DNA of 7,939 nucleotides from NCBI GenBank assembly GCA_002369075.1, contig DFEG01000043.1, positions 1-7,939 on the forward strand, given 5' to 3'. The notes below the pieces were generated by a model that saw only the letters and a program-made list of their open reading frames with translations, searched no databases and was not told the DNA's origin. The position numbers were made by a program, and so were the translations under genes. Origin of the DNA: Bacteroidales bacterium UBA3808. GTDB lineage: Bacteria > Bacteroidota > Bacteroidia > Bacteroidales > Paludibacteraceae. Below, one piece after another: positions 5,670-7,939 of the stretch. Each line of letters opens with the position of its first letter. Positions within the stretch are counted from its first letter, which is position 1.

Positions 5670-6074
5670 ATGATTTACGCTGTTATTGACACAAATGTTC
5701 TTGTGTCCGCATACATTACGCATAATGTAGAAGCAGCAACCTCAAAAGTTGTTGACTATCTGCTTCACGGAAAAATAACACCAATGTATAATGACGAAAT
5801 GATGGCTGAGTATGAGGAAGTTCTTTCACGTACACATTTTCATATTAGCCCGTTGAAACGCCAAAATTTATTTGAGTATATCCGCCAAAAAGGCGTAGCT
5901 GCAGAGCGTGTGTCAGTTGATACATTGTTCACGGATGAAAGTGACCGTGTTTTCTATGAAGTAACACTTTCAAAAGAAGATTCGTTCCTTGTTACCGGCA
6001 ACTTAAAGCATTTTCCGATTGATCCACGGGTGGTAACTCCGGCACAAATGCTGCAAATTCTTGGAGAAGAATAA
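5670..6074 (+). CDS. PIN-domain toxin, probable ribonuclease
   Basis: A 134-residue PIN-domain protein of the 'putative toxin-antitoxin system toxin component, PIN family' type (COG1569). It probably cleaves RNA when freed from the antitoxin, using a cluster of acidic residues to hold magnesium or manganese. Visible motifs are Asp7 in VIDTNVLVSA, Glu47 with Glu49/50 in AEYEEVLSR, Asp92 in DESDRVFYEV, and Asp104 in EDSFLVTGNLKHFP. Asn111 sits where many PIN proteins have a fourth Asp (TGD); Asn is, as I recall, usual in this subfamily, so the enzyme need not be dead. Length is normal. It begins 2 nt after the antitoxin stop and has no Shine-Dalgarno of its own, so it probably depends on translation of the antitoxin. 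The sequence looks more A+T-rich than flanking genes, fitting a mobile module. Confidence 0.9.
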   Translation: MIYAVIDTNVLVSAYITHNVEAATSKVVDYLLHGKITPMYNDEMMAEYEEVLSRTHFHISPLKRQNLFEYIRQKGVAAERVSVDTLFTDESDRVFYEVTLSKEDSFLVTGNLKHFPIDPRVVTPAQMLQILGEE

Positions 6075-6101
6075 CTTTTCTCTACAATACGTCAAAGATC
6101 A

Positions 6102-6120
6102 TTTGCCCGTGGTGGGTAAA
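6102..6120 (+). repeat. Small hairpin downstream of the toxin
   Basis: TTTGCCC (6102-6108) pairs with GGGTAAA (6114-6120), one G-U wobble, around a 5-nt loop. It lies just before the larger hairpin at 6124-6160 and may add to transcript-end structure. Confidence 0.3.
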
Positions 6121-6123
6121 TAA

Positions 6124-6160
6124 ACAAAGCCGGAGGAGCCGGCAACTCCTCCGGCTTTGT
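6124..6160. terminator. Long perfect hairpin ending the toxin-antitoxin operon
   Basis: ACAAAGCCGGAGGA (6124-6137) pairs perfectly over 14 bp with TCCTCCGGCTTTGT (6147-6160) around a 9-nt loop. No T-run follows on the plus strand; the only Ts are in the lower stem (CTTTGT). On the minus strand the stem is followed by a T-rich TTATTT. It probably works as a terminator, perhaps in both directions, but the weak T-tract leaves room for another role. Confidence 0.65.
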
Positions 6161-6233
6161 AGTATAAAGAATCGCGGGGATTTTTTGTGTCTGCACGTCA
6201 ATTTTTCCACATTCTGTGATGTAATCCGTCACT

Positions 6234-6270
6234 TTTGTACGATTTGAGAGTAGATTTGTACGATTTGAGA
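6234..6270 (+). repeat. Tandem 16-bp repeat upstream of the exported-protein operon
   Basis: TTTGTACGATTTGAGA occurs identically at 6234-6249 and 6255-6270, giving a 21-bp period, or two turns of the helix. It lies 23 bp upstream of the -7 box at 6293. Such phasing suits a protein binding the same DNA face twice. The core GTACGATTT also flanks the rpsA promoter region. Confidence 0.85.
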
Positions 6271-6271
6271 A

Positions 6272-6291
6272 TGCTTTTTCATAAAAAAGCA
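6272..6291. repeat. Inverted repeat in the promoter spacer
   Basis: TGCTTTTT (6272-6279) and AAAAAGCA (6284-6291) are perfect 8-bp inverted arms around a 4-nt loop, ending 1 bp before the -7 box. This location would place a bound protein between the two promoter elements. It lies upstream of the predicted RNA start, so it would act as DNA rather than RNA. Confidence 0.6.
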
Positions 6292-6292
6292 G

Positions 6293-6300
6293 TACCTTTG
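6293..6300 (+). promoter_or_regulatory. -7 promoter element of the exported-protein operon
   Basis: TACCTTTG is identical to the rpsA -7 box. The expected -33 TTTG at 20 nt spacing is missing (GAAT/GAGA-like sequence there); the nearest TTTG, at 6264-6267, is 25 nt away and inside the tandem repeat. A weak -33 box suggests the promoter may need an activator. Confidence 0.6.
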
Positions 6301-6340
6301 TGCGTTCATTTGATTAGTAACACGCAAAACTATTAAATTT

Positions 6341-6832
6341 ATGCAAAAGACTTTTCTTCTCTTTCTCGGCTTGGCGCTTATGGCGCTACCGATGAGAGCG
6401 CAGGGTGCGGGGCAACCTGTGCAGAAACTGAATGTCCACATGATGGACGGACAAGTAGTCACGTTCTTGTTAGATGATGAACCGGTGACGAAGTTCGAAC
6501 CGGGACAACTGATCCTGCAGACTTCCGGCGATGCGCCGATCATGTACCTATTGGAGAACGTGCGTAAGTACACGTACGAGGGTCTTCCGGAAGGTATTGA
6601 TGCTCCTGTCGTAGCGCCGGGTACAATCATGGTACGCCAAGGAAAAGACATGGTCGCTATAGATGGCCTGCCTGACAAGGCGAACGTAGCGATCTATGCG
6701 GCGGACGGCAAGCTGCTCATCAGCCGTCAGGCTGTCGGCGGACAAACGACCGTGCTGCCCATGACCGCGTTCCCCGCAGGTAACTATATTATTAACGCAG
6801 GCGGTGCCTCCTTCAAATTCGTGAAACAATGA
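6341..6832 (+). CDS. Small exported protein with T9SS-like C-terminal domain
   Basis: A 163-residue protein with a signal peptide (MQKTFLLFLGLALMALPMRA, cleavage probably after residue 20). The N-terminal part (about 28-80) has strand-rich sequence (LNVHMMDGQVVTFLLDDEPV, then a K-Y-T-Y strand near 76-79). I associate this style with short Bacteroidales surface-protein modules. The C-terminal part (about 95-163) runs MVAIDGLPDKANVAIYAADG, then GKLL, PAGNYIINAGG and a final FKFVKQ. This is the strand and Gly layout of type IX secretion sorting domains (iyd.GkiV...l..GvYiv......kf). It may therefore be exported across the outer membrane, if the cell has that system; none of its genes are in the window. 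The next gene overlaps its stop codon by ATGA, implying translational coupling. Function is unknown. Confidence 0.85.
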   Translation: MQKTFLLFLGLALMALPMRAQGAGQPVQKLNVHMMDGQVVTFLLDDEPVTKFEPGQLILQTSGDAPIMYLLENVRKYTYEGLPEGIDAPVVAPGTIMVRQGKDMVAIDGLPDKANVAIYAADGKLLISRQAVGGQTTVLPMTAFPAGNYIINAGGASFKFVKQ

Positions 6833-7939
6833 GAAAGCTCATCTTAACCTTTGTACTTGGTACATTGTGCCTTGGTGCCTTCTCTCAAGAGGCATTCTAT
6901 ATCTACCGCAATGACGGCGATTTCAACGGCTTCTTCTATGACGAGGTAGTCGAGATGCGCCAGTCCAAGATTGGTGTGGACTCGGTGGAATACGACCGCT
7001 GGGTGACCCAAGAAGTCGTTCTTGCCGATACCATCTATCGTATTCCTCTCGCAGCCATCGACTCCATCGGTTTCCAACAGCCAGAAATACGATTTAACCC
7101 GCGTGTTAAGTTTATGGAAAAAGAAGGATTGTGCCCGTACTATCTTGGATGTGGAAATACAGACACAGAGTTTAGATTCCAAAATCTTCCGGCTCATTTA
7201 GTGCCGCAAGTGGGCGATGTATTGATAGGTCTACCTACGGACTCTATAGCCGAAGACAAATACTACGATTGGGATTATTTCGGCAGTTTCAGTTGCGTGG
7301 TAGAAGAAGTGCGCCCTGGAGAGCCGTGGGAAGGAGAAAATCTCACAATCGTCTATGGTCGTCCTGTGGATAAACCGAGTGATGTATTCGAGCAATATAT
7401 TACGGTAGAACAAATCGGAGTGGACTCGGTAGGCAAGATTCATCGCCGTGTAGCAGGGTGTACGCCTGACGGATTCCCAAGAAAAATGAAAGCTGCTAGT
7501 GGTGATTCCGGAGATATTAAGTGGTTTAATTTTTCCGGAAAGATTACACACGGTTGGACTCCTACCGAGAACTCATCCATCGACCTCTCTGCGGATGTAA
7601 GCCTCGTCTTCAAACTCCGTATAGCCTATGAACTTACATGGACTAAGGTATTCGTCAAGCTGACGAAAGATATGAATTTCTCTATTCAACCGTCTATCGG
7701 AGTAGCAGCAAATATGGAATGGGTTGGCTCTCCAGGTAAATTCCTTTGGATGCCGGAGTTGTTGGCTCCTGCTCCTTGTCCTATTTTGCGTGTTAACCCT
7801 TTGCCTGATGTCTTCTTGAAAGTGTCCGGAAGCATTGAGGGACGATTTAATCTTCCTAAAGTGCAATTAGGCTTCGGAGATGAGCTGATTATTAACAGCA
7901 ACGCGTGGTTCCCGATATCTTATACGATTCATCCTCTTC
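6829..7939 (+). CDS. Exported protein with Bacteroidales N-terminal module (3' partial)
   Basis: 370 residues are visible and the frame is open at the window edge. A signal peptide (MRKLILTFVLGTLCLGAFSQ) probably ends near residue 19; the Cys is followed by Leu, so it is not a good lipobox. Residues 20-83 (AFYIYRNDGDFNGFFYDEVV, then a V-T-Q-E segment, ending in YRIPLAAIDSIGFQQ) match a recurrent N-terminal module I recall from large Bacteroidales surface proteins of unknown function. The rest is strand-rich with few helices, and I recognise no enzyme motif. The start ATG overlaps the upstream stop (ATGA), so both genes share the promoter at 6293. From about codon 85 onward the codons look more A+T-rich than in the N-terminal module, which may mark a domain boundary or recombination. 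Binding or adhesion would be a guess. Confidence 0.85.
   Translation, partial: MRKLILTFVLGTLCLGAFSQEAFYIYRNDGDFNGFFYDEVVEMRQSKIGVDSVEYDRWVTQEVVLADTIYRIPLAAIDSIGFQQPEIRFNPRVKFMEKEGLCPYYLGCGNTDTEFRFQNLPAHLVPQVGDVLIGLPTDSIAEDKYYDWDYFGSFSCVVEEVRPGEPWEGENLTIVYGRPVDKPSDVFEQYITVEQIGVDSVGKIHRRVAGCTPDGFPRKMKAASGDSGDIKWFNFSGKITHGWTPTENSSIDLSADVSLVFKLRIAYELTWTKVFVKLTKDMNFSIQPSIGVAANMEWVGSPGKFLWMPELLAPAPCPILRVNPLPDVFLKVSGSIEGRFNLPKVQLGFGDELIINSNAWFPISYTIHPL

Noticed and set aside
6301..6326. TGCGT/ACGCA inverted repeat at the exported-protein transcription start
   Set aside because: Five-bp arms with a 16-nt loop, and the first arm is probably not transcribed; most likely chance.
1..7939. CRISPR arrays, tRNA or rRNA genes, insertion sequences, integrase attachment sites
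   Set aside because: None seen: no regularly spaced repeat-spacer pattern, no cloverleaf, no transposase-like protein and no terminal inverted repeats.

Overview
The window looks like chromosomal DNA from a member of the Bacteroidota, most likely the order Bacteroidales. Seen directly: at least four promoters fit the Bacteroidota pattern (TTTG, 20 nt, then TAnnTTTG), and most genes lack a Shine-Dalgarno sequence. A six-domain ribosomal protein S1 with a Lys/Ala-rich tail is present. So are exported proteins whose N-terminal and C-terminal sequence styles I know from Bacteroidales. Species cannot be named from this window.

Layout. Positions 1-2578 (minus strand) hold a two-gene unit: a 547-residue protein with an EF-hand loop and three C-terminal membrane segments, followed with a 55-nt overlap by a secreted M23 metallopeptidase ending in LysM (cut by the window edge). 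Positions 2579-2794 are a compact divergent control region. Here the minus-strand promoter and the rpsA promoter physically interleave, and the rpsA mRNA appears to begin with a UUCG-capped hairpin. rpsA (2795-4603) ends at a strong intrinsic terminator.

Positions 4660-4818 hold no convincing gene, only a degenerate minus-strand frame. A small PH-like protein (4819-5094, minus) is divergent from a type II toxin-antitoxin pair (5350-6074). That pair is a RelB/DinJ-type ribbon-helix-helix antitoxin and a PIN-domain toxin, preceded by the only strong Shine-Dalgarno in the window and by TTGCAT repeats around its promoter. A long perfect hairpin (6124-6160) closes the module.

From 6234 onward comes a regulated-looking promoter region (tandem 16-bp repeats at a 21-bp period, plus an inverted repeat). 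It leads into two translationally coupled exported proteins: one of 163 residues with a C-terminal domain resembling type IX secretion sorting domains, and a longer one running off the window.

The window mixes housekeeping functions (rpsA, cell-wall hydrolase) with accessory ones (toxin-antitoxin, exported proteins of unknown role). The most intriguing signals are regulatory. A 9-mer, GTACGATTT, occurs four times, all in promoter regions: as an inverted pair flanking the interleaved rpsA promoters and as a tandem pair upstream of the exported-protein operon. I found no convincing evidence of a wholly new multi-gene system.
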